This document shows positions 26,365 through 34,973 of a stretch of DNA of 62,752 nucleotides, piece by piece. Source of the DNA: Comamonadaceae bacterium (GTDB taxonomy: Bacteria; Pseudomonadota; Gammaproteobacteria; Burkholderiales; Burkholderiaceae_C). Positions within the stretch are counted from its first letter, which is position 1, and each line of letters opens with the position of its first letter. The notes beneath the pieces are model-generated. The model had not been told where the DNA came from and made no database searches. It saw only the letters and a list, made by a program, of their open reading frames with translations. The stretch lies in contig CANFLX010000014.1 in assembly GCA_947447985.1 (NCBI GenBank), positions 1-62,752 on the forward strand, read 5' to 3'. The translations under genes were made by a program, and so were the position numbers.

Positions 26365-26772
26365 TCAGCCCGCCAGCAGCTGCACCGCCATCCAAATACA
26401 CAGCCCCAGCTGCACGCCCCAAAAGCTGGCGCGCACCAGCACTTGCAGCTGGTTCACACCCCACAGGTGCGCGAGAGACTGGCCCACGCGGGCGTACAAC
26501 ACCCAAGGGGCCAGCGTGGCGATGGTGGCTGTCTTGTCCATGGCGGCGGCGGCCAGCACGATCACGGCAAACACGGGCAAGTTTTCCAGGCAGTTGGCGT
26601 GTGCGTCTTCCACGCGCTTGATGAACGGTGCGTCATCAACTGGCTTGTTGCCGCGCGGCCAATGGTTGATGGGCGCGCCTTGGAGGAACCGCAGCCCCCG
26701 GTAAGCGAACACCAGCACGATCAGCGCGAGGGTCCAGAGGGCAAAGCCGACGAGGGATTGGATGGGGGTCAT
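26365..26772 (-). CDS. MAPEG-family membrane protein
   Basis: A 135-residue protein with four hydrophobic helices, starting MTPIQSLVGFALWTLAL. Family marks are RGLRFLQGAPINHW in the first loop, RVEDAHANCLENLPVFAVIVL (the conserved Glu-Asn-x-Pro of MAPEG) and ARVGQSLAHLWGVNQL. MAPEG proteins are trimeric glutathione-dependent or eicosanoid-type membrane enzymes; bacterial roles are mostly unknown. It is separate from its neighbours, with the truncated Crp gene 78 bases upstream on the same strand. Confidence 0.87.
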   Translation of the reverse strand: MTPIQSLVGFALWTLALIVLVFAYRGLRFLQGAPINHWPRGNKPVDDAPFIKRVEDAHANCLENLPVFAVIVLAAAAMDKTATIATLAPWVLYARVGQSLAHLWGVNQLQVLVRASFWGVQLGLCIWMAVQLLAG

Positions 26773-26850
26773 GGGGGGCTCCTTTTCTGTGGAAAGGCAC
26801 TTTACCCCAGGCCATCAGGATGGAAGAGCCACACCCAGCAACCACTCCCC

Positions 26851-27440
26851 TCACCCCTGCCGATAAAACACATCCCCCTGCAGCCGGGCCAGCTCTTTTT
26901 TCACCACGCCATAGCATTCGCAGGCATGGCGCTCCAAGCCGGCGCGGTTGAGCACGGCAATGTGGCCGCGGCGGTAGCGGATGTAGCCTGCGGTTTGCAA
27001 CTGCCCTGCGCTCTCGGTCACGCTTTCGCGGCGCACGCGCAGCATGCTGGCCACCAGCTCTTGGGTCATCACCAGTTCGCGGTCGGGCAGGCGGTCCATG
27101 GTTAACAGCAGCCAGCGGCACAGCTGCTGCTCCACCGAGTGGCGGCGGTTGCAGGCAGCGGTTTGCGCCATTTGCGTCATCAGCGCCTGGGTGTAGCGCA
27201 GCAGCACAGCCTGAAACAAGCCCGCGCGGCTGAACTCCAGCTTGAGCCGCCCGCGCTCCATGCGGTAGCCGTGGCCCGCGGTTTGCACCACTGCCGAGCT
27301 GGACGTGGTGTTGCCGCCCATGAAGATTGAAACGCCCACCATGCCTTCGTTGCCCACGCCTGCGGTCTCGGCCGAGGCGCCAGACTCTGTCACGTAGTGC
27401 AGCGACGCAATGGCCGTGGTGGGAAAGTAGGCATAGCGCT
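26851..27440 (-). pseudogene. Crp/Fnr-family regulator, 5'-truncated
   Basis: The intact C-terminal ~196 residues of a Crp/Fnr regulator. Family similarity starts abruptly at RYAYFPTTAI (27438) and runs through VGNEGMVGVSIFMGG (beta-roll), the long dimer helix with TQALMTQMAQTAACNRRHSVEQQL, and the HTH TQELVASMLRVRRESVTES. Roughly the first 45 residues, the start codon and the promoter are missing, replaced by sequence of a P-type ATPase on the other strand. An in-frame GTG at 27393 could allow a 180-residue product without the first half of the sensor domain, but that is unproven. See the finding on the junction. Confidence 0.8.
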
Positions 27441-27938
27441 GGGGTGAAGCACATTGTGATGTTATCGGGCGACCGCGAAGCCGTGGCCAGGCGGGTGGCA
27501 GACCAGGTCGGCATCGACACCGTGTACTCGGAAGTGCTGCCCCAAGACAAGGCCGAAATTGTCCGGTCGCTGCGGCTGCAATACGGGCCGTTTGCCATGG
27601 TGGGTGACGGCGTCAACGACTCACCTGCCTTGGCGCAGGCCGATGTGGGCATCTCCCTGGTCGATGGTGCAGACATTGCCCGTGCGGCAGCGGACATTGT
27701 GCTGATGGAAGAGGGTTTGCACCTGCTGCTTCCTGCCATGGACATCTGCCGCGACGGCCTGGCCTTGGTACAGCAAAACTTTCGGCTGATTGCAGGTGCC
27801 AACACCTTGGCGCTGGCGCTGGCGTTGCCCGCGGGCCTGATGTCGCCCATGGCCTGTACCTTGATCAGCAATGGCTCAGGCTTGCTGGCCACCCTTAACG
27901 CCATGCGCCCCTTGCTGGCGTCAAAACGCAAGGTTTAG
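27435..27938 (+). pseudogene. Heavy-metal P1B-type ATPase, C-terminal fragment
   Basis: About 167 residues from the end of a metal-transporting P-type ATPase: VKHIVMLSGDRE, the hinge GDGVNDSPALAQADVGISL with the metal-site aspartates, and the last two membrane helices. The metal-binding domain, the CPx-type membrane motif, the TGE actuator and the DKTGT phosphorylation site, about 600 residues, are gone. Similarity begins exactly where the Crp/Fnr similarity on the other strand ends. The open frame runs back to an ATG at 27327, but its first ~36 codons are antisense to the Crp gene. It cannot pump ions. Confidence 0.85.
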
Positions 27939-27952
27939 GCAAGCTTGAGCGG

Positions 27953-27983
27953 CCCAGGGCCCAGCGGTATGCCGGGCCCTGGG
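27953..27983. terminator. Strong hairpin between convergent genes
   Basis: CCCAGGGCCC (27953-27962) and GGGCCCTGGG (27974-27983) form a perfect 10-base-pair GC-rich stem around an 11-base loop, between the ATPase fragment and the convergent coiled-coil gene. There is no T run, so it may be a bidirectional mRNA 3'-end structure rather than a classical intrinsic terminator. Confidence 0.55.
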
Positions 27984-27990
27984 GCAGTCT

Positions 27991-28275
27991 CTACACCTGG
28001 GATTTGAAGTAGCTGAAGGCGTGGACAAAGGCGTTGCGCACTTTTTCCATTTCAGCGGCGGCCTTCTCCCAGCCCTCCTCCGTGCTGTTGCTGATTTCTT
28101 CCAGCTTGGCCAGGGCATGTTTGGACTGGACGCGCAGTTTGTCCATCTCGCTGTGGTAGGTGGCACGCGCATCGGCCCGGGCCTCTTGGGCCCGGGCTTC
28201 GATTTGCGTGAGCGAGTCATTCAACTCGTCAAGCTGCAGCTTGACCTTTTCAATGTATTCAGTGCGCCTGTGCAT
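27991..28275 (-). CDS. Small coiled-coil stress protein, sll1863-like
   Basis: A 94-residue, highly charged, almost wholly helical protein starting MHRRTEYIEKVKLQLDELN. Heptad spacing through ARAQEARADARATYHSEMDKL and HALAKLEEISNSTEEGW predicts a coiled coil; the pattern R-x-EYIEK...L...W and the tail VRNAFVHAFSYF match the sll1863 family of stress-responsive proteins. No signal peptide or membrane helix. It is followed upstream on the strand by the OmpA-like lipoprotein gene (43-base gap). The family's biochemical role is unknown. Confidence 0.78.
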   Translation of the reverse strand: MHRRTEYIEKVKLQLDELNDSLTQIEARAQEARADARATYHSEMDKLRVQSKHALAKLEEISNSTEEGWEKAAAEMEKVRNAFVHAFSYFKSQV

Positions 28276-28318
28276 GAAAAACTCCTTGGTGGGTGAAAGA
28301 TAGAGAGTCGCGCACTCT

Positions 28319-29311
28319 TTAGCGCGGGGTGATAACGCCCTGGTCGTCGGACAAAACGATCTCGACGCGACGATTGAGCTGCCGGTTGGCTGCGGTGTCG
28401 TTGGCAGCCACCGCCAGCTCTTCGCCATAACCCCGCACGGCAATGCGGTCCGCAGCCACGCCCAAATCCACCAGTGCACTGCGCACGGCATTGGCACGGC
28501 GCTCGGACAAGGCCTGGTTGTGCGAGGCACTGCCGGTGCTGTCCGTGAAGCCTTCAACCAAGACCTTGCGCTGGGGCACGTCTTGCAACAGGGTGGCGAG
28601 CTTTTGCGCACTGCGAATGCCGTCAGCGCTCAGGCGTGACAAATCGGTGCCAAACAATACATCGTTGAGCGTGATCACAATGCCGTGTTCGGTCTTTTTG
28701 GCGGACAGCGCAGCCAGTGCCGCTTCGAGCTTGGCGCTGCGCGCCTGGGCCGCTTGGGCCAACTTTTGCGCCTCGGCGGATTCCATTTGCGCGTTCTGCG
28801 TGCCCTGTTTGGCTTCAGCGGCTTCGGCCTTGGCCGCTTGGGCGCCTTGCTTGGCCTCTTTTGCTTCGTTCAAAGCGATCTGTGTGTTGCGTTTGGCCTC
28901 GCTGGCGTCATTGCGCGCGGCGGTAGCGTTGCGTTTGGACTGGTCTGCCTCGGCGGTGCGTTGGTTCAGTAGCAACTGGTCACGTTGCACGCCGCTCTGC
29001 GCAATTTGCGCTTCTGCCAGCTTTTGCTTCATGACTTCGCGGCTGAGGCTGATTTTTTGCTGCGCAAGGTAGGCCAAGTGGTCAACATGGTCCTGGGTTT
29101 GGTAATTCGCAGCCGCGTCGTTGGCCAGCGCCAAGGCGTCTCCTGCCTGCTTGGTCTCCAGCGGTGCATAGCTGGCCGCCAGCGGGTTTTCTTGAACCGC
29201 CCGGTAGTCTGCGCGCGCCATGTCCAACTTGCTGGTCGTGGGGGTGGAGGTGCAAGCTGCGCTCAAGAGCGCAGAGGCCAACACGGACAGGGGGAGGGAA
29301 AATTTTTTCAT
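28319..29311 (-). CDS. OmpA-family lipoprotein with DUF4398 and coiled-coil region
   Basis: A 330-residue outer-envelope protein. A lipoprotein signal with lipobox LLSAAC puts the acyl-Cys near residue 20; a DUF4398-like helical region (DMARADYRAVQENPLAASYAP) follows; residues ~110-205 form an Ala/Glu/Lys-rich coiled coil built of AKEAKQGAQAAKAEAAEAKQ-like repeats; the C-terminal OmpA domain (~215-325) has the peptidoglycan-binding FTDSTGSASHNQALSERRANAV. It probably links the outer membrane to the cell wall. The next gene downstream of its start encodes a smaller DUF4398 lipoprotein, a likely operon partner. Confidence 0.9.
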   Translation of the reverse strand: MKKFSLPLSVLASALLSAACTSTPTTSKLDMARADYRAVQENPLAASYAPLETKQAGDALALANDAAANYQTQDHVDHLAYLAQQKISLSREVMKQKLAEAQIAQSGVQRDQLLLNQRTAEADQSKRNATAARNDASEAKRNTQIALNEAKEAKQGAQAAKAEAAEAKQGTQNAQMESAEAQKLAQAAQARSAKLEAALAALSAKKTEHGIVITLNDVLFGTDLSRLSADGIRSAQKLATLLQDVPQRKVLVEGFTDSTGSASHNQALSERRANAVRSALVDLGVAADRIAVRGYGEELAVAANDTAANRQLNRRVEIVLSDDQGVITPR

Positions 29312-29338
29312 AGTGCTTCCTGAGAAGAAATGGTGGGC

Positions 29339-29716
29339 TTAGGGTGTGTTGCGCTTGATTTCGTTGCGCAGCATCTCGATGTCCTGGTCCAAGGCGTTGG
29401 CAGCCGCTTGGGCTTTGGTGGAGTTTGCTTTGGCTTGGGCTAATTTGGCGTCTGCACGCGAGGCGTCTGCCAGGCGAATGGCGAGTTCGTAATCGCTGAC
29501 GGACAAGGCCTGCTTGGCCTGGGCCAGCTTGCTGCGGGCAGCGTTCATCTCAAGGGGTGCAAATTCAGAGCCACCGGCCGACACGGCGCTTTCGACGGCG
29601 GCGTTGCTGACCGCGACGTCGCTGGTCACGGGTGTCTGAAGGCTGCTACAAGCCGACAGCAGGCCGAGGGCCACGACACCCACAAGAGGGACAAGTTTTT
29701 TCGAAACAATGCGCAT
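29339..29716 (-). CDS. DUF4398 lipoprotein
   Basis: A 125-residue lipoprotein: lipobox GLLSAC gives acyl-Cys near residue 23, followed by one DUF4398 domain with FAPLEMNAARSKLAQAKQAL and YELAIRLADASRADAKLAQAKA. Predominantly helical, probably periplasm-facing and anchored to the outer membrane. It is 27 bases upstream of the OmpA/DUF4398 gene on the same strand; the shared domain suggests an ancient duplication and that the two proteins work together in the envelope. No function is established for the domain. Confidence 0.87.
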   Translation of the reverse strand: MRIVSKKLVPLVGVVALGLLSACSSLQTPVTSDVAVSNAAVESAVSAGGSEFAPLEMNAARSKLAQAKQALSVSDYELAIRLADASRADAKLAQAKANSTKAQAAANALDQDIEMLRNEIKRNTP

Positions 29717-29802
29717 AAGGTTCTCCAGAGATCAAAGCGCTCAGGGCGAATTACCCTGGGCCTGTCCCGGTTGTAGAACCTATGGCGGGGGGCGTCCGTT
29801 CG

Positions 29803-30375
29803 TTATGACACGGAGCTCGGATGAAATGCCGACAGATGGTCGGCCAGGTGCATGGCATGCGCGCGCTCAAAAGCAGCTTTGCTGAGTGCGCCGTAGGCAA
29901 AGTGCGGTTGCAATGCGCCTGTCCAGGCCTGAAAGTGTGCCGTCGCGCTTTCCAGTCGGCGCAAGGCCTGGGCGGCATCGCTGGCAGGGTCCAGCGCAGG
30001 CGCACCCGGAATCGGTTCCACCAGGCTGTGGCTCATGCGGCCGCGCCACTCAAAGACGGCGAAAGCCGCTGCGCCCAGCGTGCGCTGAAAGATGACAGAC
30101 TTGCCCTGCGGATAGCCCGTCATCGAGTATTCAATGCTTTGGGCGGCATGCACCAGGGTTTGCGCCCAAGTCCACGCGGTCTGTGATTTGAGGGACCGTC
30201 CTTTGGACAAGGACCGCACTTCTTCCATGGCCTGCTCCAAGGTGCTGAACGCCAACGGGCGGACGGATTCAGCAGCATGGACCAGAACAGAGCCCGTGGA
30301 CGCCAGCGCCGCCAGACCGGTGGCAGCAAGGACAAACCGTCTGTCGGGATTGTGTTTTTGAGGGGCGGTGGACAT
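29803..30375 (-). CDS. DUF1569 protein with Tat-like signal
   Basis: A 190-residue protein. The N terminus has a twin-arginine-like signal (PDRRFVLAATGLAALAST) with probable cleavage near residue 35. The mature part carries DUF1569 marks: LSFTLEQA-like start, AQTLVHAAQSIEYSMTGYPQGK (His and Ser in the usual place), FEWRGRMSHSLVEPIPGAP and a C-terminal HAMHLADHLSAF. The family belongs to the DinB/YfiT-like four-helix fold, often metal-binding through His residues. Function unknown. It follows the SMP-30-like gene by 46 bases on the same strand. Confidence 0.78.
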   Translation of the reverse strand: MSTAPQKHNPDRRFVLAATGLAALASTGSVLVHAAESVRPLAFSTLEQAMEEVRSLSKGRSLKSQTAWTWAQTLVHAAQSIEYSMTGYPQGKSVIFQRTLGAAAFAVFEWRGRMSHSLVEPIPGAPALDPASDAAQALRRLESATAHFQAWTGALQPHFAYGALSKAAFERAHAMHLADHLSAFHPSSVS

Positions 30376-30421
30376 CTTCAGGGTCTCCTACAACAAAAAC
30401 ACAGTGTATCCAAATAAATAA

Positions 30422-31528
30422 CTATTTCGTCAAAGGCAACCACCCCAGGCCATGGGCATGCAGGCTTTGGACATACAGGCGGTCTTTGGTCTCGGTGATG
30501 GCGGTGGTTTCGGGGTAAGCACCCGTCGGATCTTGCAGATCGGCCACGATCTTGCCGTCCTCAGTAAAAGCGATCACATGGCCGTAGGATTTGGGGATGG
30601 GCCACAGCGCGCGCGGCAGGCGCATGGTCACCGAGCGCAGGAAGGGTTTGTCCATCAAATTGTCCGCCACAGGGTTGCGCGGCTTGGCAAAGCCCAGCCA
30701 GATCTTGCCGTCCAGCCCACGCATCAGGTTGTCGGGGTAGCCGGGCAGGTTGTCCAAAAATACCATCGCCTGGGGGCTGGGCTGTTTGACGTCAATGTCA
30801 TTGGCGGCCGCTTCGATCTTCCAGACGCGGTAGCGCCCGGTCTCATTCACAAAGAGGTGCTTGCCGTCTTGGCTGATGGCCACGCCGTTGGCAAAGCTCA
30901 GACCTTTGGCCACCACGCGCGTGGCTTTGGTGGCAGGGTCGTATTCTAGGATCCGGCCCGTGGCGGCTTGTTCCAGAATGTCCAGCACGCTGGCCTCAAA
31001 GGTGCCGCCCCAGTCTTTGGGTGCAAAGCGCATGGACGCGTCGCTCAGGTACATCTTGCCGTTTTGCGCCACGACCACGCCGTCCGCATAGCGAATCGGG
31101 TCGCCGTTGACCGCATCCGCGAGCACCGTGACCTTGCGGTCAGGGGCAATCGAGAGCAGGCCCTTGTTGGCGTCAGCAGCAATGAAGTTGCCCGCCTTGT
31201 CAAAGTCAAAGCCCAGCACCCGACCACCCGTGTTGACGAAGACCTCTTGGTCCGTTCCATCCGCATTCATCCGCAGAATATTGCCGCTGGCCACCGTGGT
31301 GTACAGCTTGGCGTCGGGGCCAAAGGCAATGTGCTCGGGTCCGATCTCGCCTTTCAGGTCGATGATCTGCAGTTGGGACAGCTTGGTATTGACCGCGTGT
31401 ACGCCCGTATAGCCAGGCTGCACGGGCTTGGGAATAGCCACCGGTGTGATGGGGATGGGCCACAGCACAAAGTAAGCCGCCAAGGCGAGCACCGCGACAC
31501 CGAGCACCTGAAACACCTTTTTCATCAT
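30422..31528 (-). CDS. SMP-30/gluconolactonase/strictosidine-synthase-like beta-propeller
   Basis: A 368-residue protein with an N-terminal membrane anchor or uncleaved signal (residues ~5-25: VFQVLGVAVLALAAYFVLWP) and a six-bladed propeller. Blades are marked by GPEHIAFGPDAKLYTT, RVLGFDFDKAGNFIAAD, FANGVAISQDGKHLFVNETGRYRVW and GYPDNLMRGLDGKIWLGF, the last two typical of the strictosidine-synthase-like branch (adipocyte plasma membrane-associated protein-type). Probably a periplasmic lactonase or esterase; the substrate is unknown. MMKK at the start gives two adjacent possible ATGs (31528, 31525). Confidence 0.87.
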   Translation of the reverse strand: MMKKVFQVLGVAVLALAAYFVLWPIPITPVAIPKPVQPGYTGVHAVNTKLSQLQIIDLKGEIGPEHIAFGPDAKLYTTVASGNILRMNADGTDQEVFVNTGGRVLGFDFDKAGNFIAADANKGLLSIAPDRKVTVLADAVNGDPIRYADGVVVAQNGKMYLSDASMRFAPKDWGGTFEASVLDILEQAATGRILEYDPATKATRVVAKGLSFANGVAISQDGKHLFVNETGRYRVWKIEAAANDIDVKQPSPQAMVFLDNLPGYPDNLMRGLDGKIWLGFAKPRNPVADNLMDKPFLRSVTMRLPRALWPIPKSYGHVIAFTEDGKIVADLQDPTGAYPETTAITETKDRLYVQSLHAHGLGWLPLTK

Positions 31529-31602
31529 TCGTCTCCATGGTTGTTGTACCTTGGACGATCTGAGAACGGCACTGAGCAGCGCCTCCCCAGCGCCGCCCAG
31601 AA

Positions 31603-31619
31603 GCTGCTGAATCAGCAGC
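31603..31619. other. 17-base palindrome after lpdA
   Basis: GCTGCTGA-A-TCAGCAGC is a perfect palindrome 11 bases beyond the lpdA stop codon. In RNA it can fold as a 6-pair stem with loop GAATC. It may end or protect the aceE-aceF-lpdA transcript; no T run follows, so intrinsic termination is uncertain. Confidence 0.4.
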
Positions 31620-31630
31620 GATTAAAGCAC

Positions 31631-33478
31631 TTACTTGCGCGCCGGCGGCAAATCCGTGCAAGACCCATGCGCCACTTCCGCCGCCATGCCGATGCTCTCG
31701 CCCAGCGTCGGATGCGGATGAATGGTCTTGCCGATGTCCACCGCATCTGCGCCCATCTCGATGGCCAGTGCAATCTCGCCAATCATGTCGCCCGCGTGGG
31801 TGCCGACCATACCGCCGCCCAAGATCTTGCCGTGGCCGTGGGCTTCGGGGCTGTCGTCAAACAGCAGCTTGGTCACGCCTTCGTCGCGGCCGTTGGCAAT
31901 GGCGCGGCCTGATGCGGTCCAGGGGAACAGGCCTTTTTTGACCTTGATGCCTTGGGCTTTGGCCTGGTCTTCGGTCAAGCCGACCCAGGCCACTTCGGGG
32001 TCGGTGTAGGCCACGCTCGGGATGACGCGGGCATTGAAAGCGGCGGATGCCAGCTCTTTGTTGCTTTGCAGTTCACCGGCAATCACTTCAGCAGCCACAT
32101 GCGCTTCGTGCACCGCTTTGTGCGCGAGCATGGGCTGGCCCACGATGTCGCCAATCGCAAAGATGTGCGGCACATTGGTGCGCATCTGAATGTCGACGTT
32201 GATGAAGCCACGGTCGGTCACCGCCACACCCGCTTTTTCAGCCGCAATTTTTTTGCCGTTGGGCGTGCGGCCCACGGCTTGCAGCACCAGGTCGTAGACC
32301 TGGGGCGCGGGGGCGGTGCCGCCCTCTTCGGCTGGCGCAAACGTGACCTCAATGCCTTCGGGCAAAGCGCGCGCGCCCACCGTCTTGGTTTTGAGCATGA
32401 TGTTGTCAAAGCGCGGCGCGTTCATCTTTTGCCAGATCTTGACCAAGTCGCGGTCCGCGCCTTGCATCAGGCCGTCCATCATTTCCACCACGTCCAGGCG
32501 CGCGCCCAGCGTGCTGTAGACCGTGCCCATCTCCAGGCCGATGATGCCGCCGCCCAAGATCAGCATGCGTTTGGGCACTTCTTTGAGTTCCAGCGCGCCG
32601 GTCGAATCCACCACGCGCGGGTCTTTGGGCATAAAGGGCAAGTGCACGGCCTGGCTGCCAGCGGCGATGATGCAGTTCTTGAACGCCACCACCTTTTTGG
32701 TGCCGGTTTTTTCTTGGCCGTCGCCCGAGGTTTCTTCTACTTCCACGTGGTTGGCACCCACAAACGTGCCGTAGCCGCGCACCGTCGTGACCTTGCGCAT
32801 CTTGGCCATGGCGGCCAGTCCACCGGTGAGCTTGCCAATGACTTTTTCTTTGTGGGCGCGCAGCTTGTCGATGTTCACCACCGGCTTACCAAACTCCACG
32901 CCCAGGTCGCCCAAATGCGCCACTTCGTCCATCACCGCCGCCACATGGAGCAGCGCTTTGGAGGGGATGCAGCCCACGTTCAAACACACGCCGCCCAAAG
33001 TGGCGTAGCGCTCAACGATCACGACTTTCAGGCCCAAATCCGCTGCGCGAAACGCTGCGGAATAGCCGCCGGGGCCTGCGCCCAGCACGAGCAAGTCGCA
33101 CTCCATGTCGGCACTGCCACCAAAGGAAGAAGCTGTGGGAGCGGGAGCCGCCGCGACCGGGACCGCAGGTGCGGCAGGTGCGGCAACAGGCGAAGCCGCC
33201 GACGCTGGGGCCGCGCTAGGGGCCGCAGGCGCCGCAGTGCCCTCACCTTCGAGCACCAGCACCAGCGAACCTTCTTTGACCTTGTCGCCGAGCTGGACTT
33301 TGAGTTCTTTGACCACACCCGCATGCGAGGACGGAATCTCCATGGACGCTTTGTCGGACTCAACGGTGATCAGCGACTGCTCCGCCTTGATGGTGTCGCC
33401 CGGCTTGACCATCAGCTCAATGACGGTGACATCGGAGAAGTCGCCAATGTCGGGGACTTTGATTTCGATAGTAGACAT
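31631..33478 (-). CDS. lpdA: Dihydrolipoyl dehydrogenase (E3) with N-terminal lipoyl domain
   Basis: A 615-residue flavoprotein that reoxidises lipoyl groups of the pyruvate dehydrogenase complex with NAD+. Residues 1-80 form a lipoyl domain with lipoyl-lysine 43 in [10 protein letters not shown], followed by an Ala/Pro-rich linker (~80-122). The E3 core begins at ~125: FAD motif [11 protein letters not shown], redox disulfide Cys165-Cys170 in [12 protein letters not shown] motif [10 protein letters not shown], and the C-terminal catalytic HPHPTLGE. The lipoyl fusion is common in betaproteobacterial pdh-linked E3. It is last in the aceE-aceF-lpdA cluster; the 118-base gap before it contains a tandem hairpin repeat. 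Confidence 0.96.
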   Translation of the reverse strand: MSTIEIKVPDIGDFSDVTVIELMVKPGDTIKAEQSLITVESDKASMEIPSSHAGVVKELKVQLGDKVKEGSLVLVLEGEGTAAPAAPSAAPASAASPVAAPAAPAVPVAAAPAPTASSFGGSADMECDLLVLGAGPGGYSAAFRAADLGLKVVIVERYATLGGVCLNVGCIPSKALLHVAAVMDEVAHLGDLGVEFGKPVVNIDKLRAHKEKVIGKLTGGLAAMAKMRKVTTVRGYGTFVGANHVEVEETSGDGQEKTGTKKVVAFKNCIIAAGSQAVHLPFMPKDPRVVDSTGALELKEVPKRMLILGGGIIGLEMGTVYSTLGARLDVVEMMDGLMQGADRDLVKIWQKMNAPRFDNIMLKTKTVGARALPEGIEVTFAPAEEGGTAPAPQVYDLVLQAVGRTPNGKKIAAEKAGVAVTDRGFINVDIQMRTNVPHIFAIGDIVGQPMLAHKAVHEAHVAAEVIAGELQSNKELASAAFNARVIPSVAYTDPEVAWVGLTEDQAKAQGIKVKKGLFPWTASGRAIANGRDEGVTKLLFDDSPEAHGHGKILGGGMVGTHAGDMIGEIALAIEMGADAVDIGKTIHPHPTLGESIGMAAEVAHGSCTDLPPARK

Positions 33479-33493
33479 AAGTTCCTTATTCAG

Positions 33494-33603
33494 TTGGGGT
33501 CAGAGCACATTTGCTGCGCAAAGTGGTCTGACCCGCAATGTCACAGCGCTTGGGGTCAGAGCACGTTTGCTGCGCAAAGTGGTCTGACCCGCAAGGTCAC
33601 AGC
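33494..33603. repeat. Tandem pair of 54-base hairpin repeats
   Basis: Two near-identical copies (33494-33547 and 33550-33603, differing at two bases) each fold as GGGTCAGA...TCTGACCC with inner pairing of CAC-TTTGC to GCAAA-GTG around TGC. They fill almost the whole gap between lpdA and aceF, and copy two overlaps the aceF 3' end so that the last Leu codon and the TGA stop (33597-33599) lie inside the repeat. Only two copies without spacers, so not a CRISPR array. Confidence 0.85.
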
Positions 33604-34955
33604 AATACGCGTCGGAAGTCGGCCAGGATTTGGCTGAGGTAGACGTTGAAGCGTGCGGCGGCGGCGCCGTCGATAACGCGGTGGTCCCAGGTCAAGGACA
33701 GCGGCAGCATCAGGCGGGGCTGGAAGGCTTTGCCGTCCCAGACTGGCTCGGTGGTGGAGCGGCAGACGCCCAAGATGGCGACTTCGGGCGCGTTGATGAT
33801 GGGGGTGAAGTAGCGTCCGCCGATACCGCCCAGGCTGGAAATGGTGAAGGTCGCGCCCGACATCTCGGCGGGGCTGAGCTTGCCGTCACGGGCTTTTTTG
33901 GCCAACTCGGACATTTCCTGGCTGATTTGCAGCACGCCTTTTTTGTCGGCGTCTTTGATCACCGGCACCATCAAACCATTGGGTGTGTCGGCCGCAAAGC
34001 CGATGTGCCAGTAATTCTTATAGACCAGCGCGTCACCATCGAGGCTGCTGTTGAACTCGGGGTATTTCTTGAGCGCAGCCACACAGGCTTTGATCAAGAA
34101 CGCCAGCATCGTCACTTTGACGCCGCTCTTCTCGTTTTCTTTGTTGGTCGAGACGCGGAAGGCTTCGAGGTCGGTGATGTCGGCGTCGTCGTGGTTGGTC
34201 ACGGCCGGAATCAATATCGCATTGCGCAGCAGATTGGCGCCGCTGATCTTTTTGATACGCGACATTTCTTTGCGCTCGATCGGGCCGAACTTGGCAAAGT
34301 CCACCTTGGGCCAGGGGATCAGGCCCAAGTCAGACCCACCGCCGCCCGCAGGCGCTTTGGCCGCCTGGGCTTTGGTTTGCGCGCTGCCTGCCATCACTGC
34401 TTTGGTGAAGGCTTGCACATCGTCTTGCGTGATGCGGCCCTTGGGCCCTTGGCCTTTGACTTCTTCCAAGGGCACGCCAAGTTCACGCGCAAACTTGCGC
34501 ACCGAGGGCGATGCATGCGGCATGGCCAGCACCGAGGCGCCAGGCGCATGGGCAGGCACCGGAGCTGCAGCAGCGGCGGCTGCAACCGGGGCCGCTACTG
34601 CTGCAGCGGATGCCGCTGCGGGTGCCGCTGGTGGTTCGGCCACGGGAGCGGGGGCTGCGGCCACCGGCGCTGGAGCAGTCGCAGGCGCAGCAGTTGCCGC
34701 AGGTGCAGCGGCGTCCCCTGCCACTTCCAACATCAGCACCAACGATCCTTGCTTGACCTTGTCGCCCAACGCGACCTTGATCTCTTTGACCACACCGGCC
34801 GCGGATGACGGAATCTCCATGGACGCCTTGTCGGATTCCACGGTAATCAGGCTTTGCTCTGCGCGCACCGTGTCGCCCACTTTGACCATGAGTTCGATCA
34901 CGGTCACTTCGTCAAAGTCGCCAATATCCGGAACCTGGATTTCTATCGTTGCCAT
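33597..34955 (-). CDS. aceF: Pyruvate dehydrogenase E2, dihydrolipoyllysine acetyltransferase
   Basis: A 452-residue core component that transfers acetyl groups from lipoamide to CoA. One lipoyl domain (1-78, lipoyl-Lys43 in [10 protein letters not shown]) is followed by a long Ala/Pro/Val linker (~80-150), a peripheral subunit-binding domain (SVRKFARELGVPLEEVKG...GRITQDDV, split by the linker) and the catalytic domain, with active-site His in LTWDHRVIDGA. One lipoyl domain rather than the three of E. coli. It starts 18 bases after aceE. The final residues VLL and the stop are encoded by a dispersed-type hairpin repeat. Confidence 0.96.
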   Translation of the reverse strand: MATIEIQVPDIGDFDEVTVIELMVKVGDTVRAEQSLITVESDKASMEIPSSAAGVVKEIKVALGDKVKQGSLVLMLEVAGDAAAPAATAAPATAPAPVAAAPAPVAEPPAAPAAASAAAVAAPVAAAAAAAPVPAHAPGASVLAMPHASPSVRKFARELGVPLEEVKGQGPKGRITQDDVQAFTKAVMAGSAQTKAQAAKAPAGGGGSDLGLIPWPKVDFAKFGPIERKEMSRIKKISGANLLRNAILIPAVTNHDDADITDLEAFRVSTNKENEKSGVKVTMLAFLIKACVAALKKYPEFNSSLDGDALVYKNYWHIGFAADTPNGLMVPVIKDADKKGVLQISQEMSELAKKARDGKLSPAEMSGATFTISSLGGIGGRYFTPIINAPEVAILGVCRSTTEPVWDGKAFQPRLMLPLSLTWDHRVIDGAAAARFNVYLSQILADFRRVLL

Positions 34956-34973
34956 TCTTGTGTCTCCCAGGGC

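Noticed and set aside
27327-27938. 203-codon frame as an intact gene
   Set aside because: Its first ~36 codons are antisense to the Crp/Fnr gene and the remainder is only the tail of a P-type ATPase lacking the phosphorylation site and most helices.
33494-33603. Two repeats in a row considered as a CRISPR array
   Set aside because: Only two copies two bases apart, no spacers, no cas genes; each copy is a long hairpin typical of dispersed repeats.
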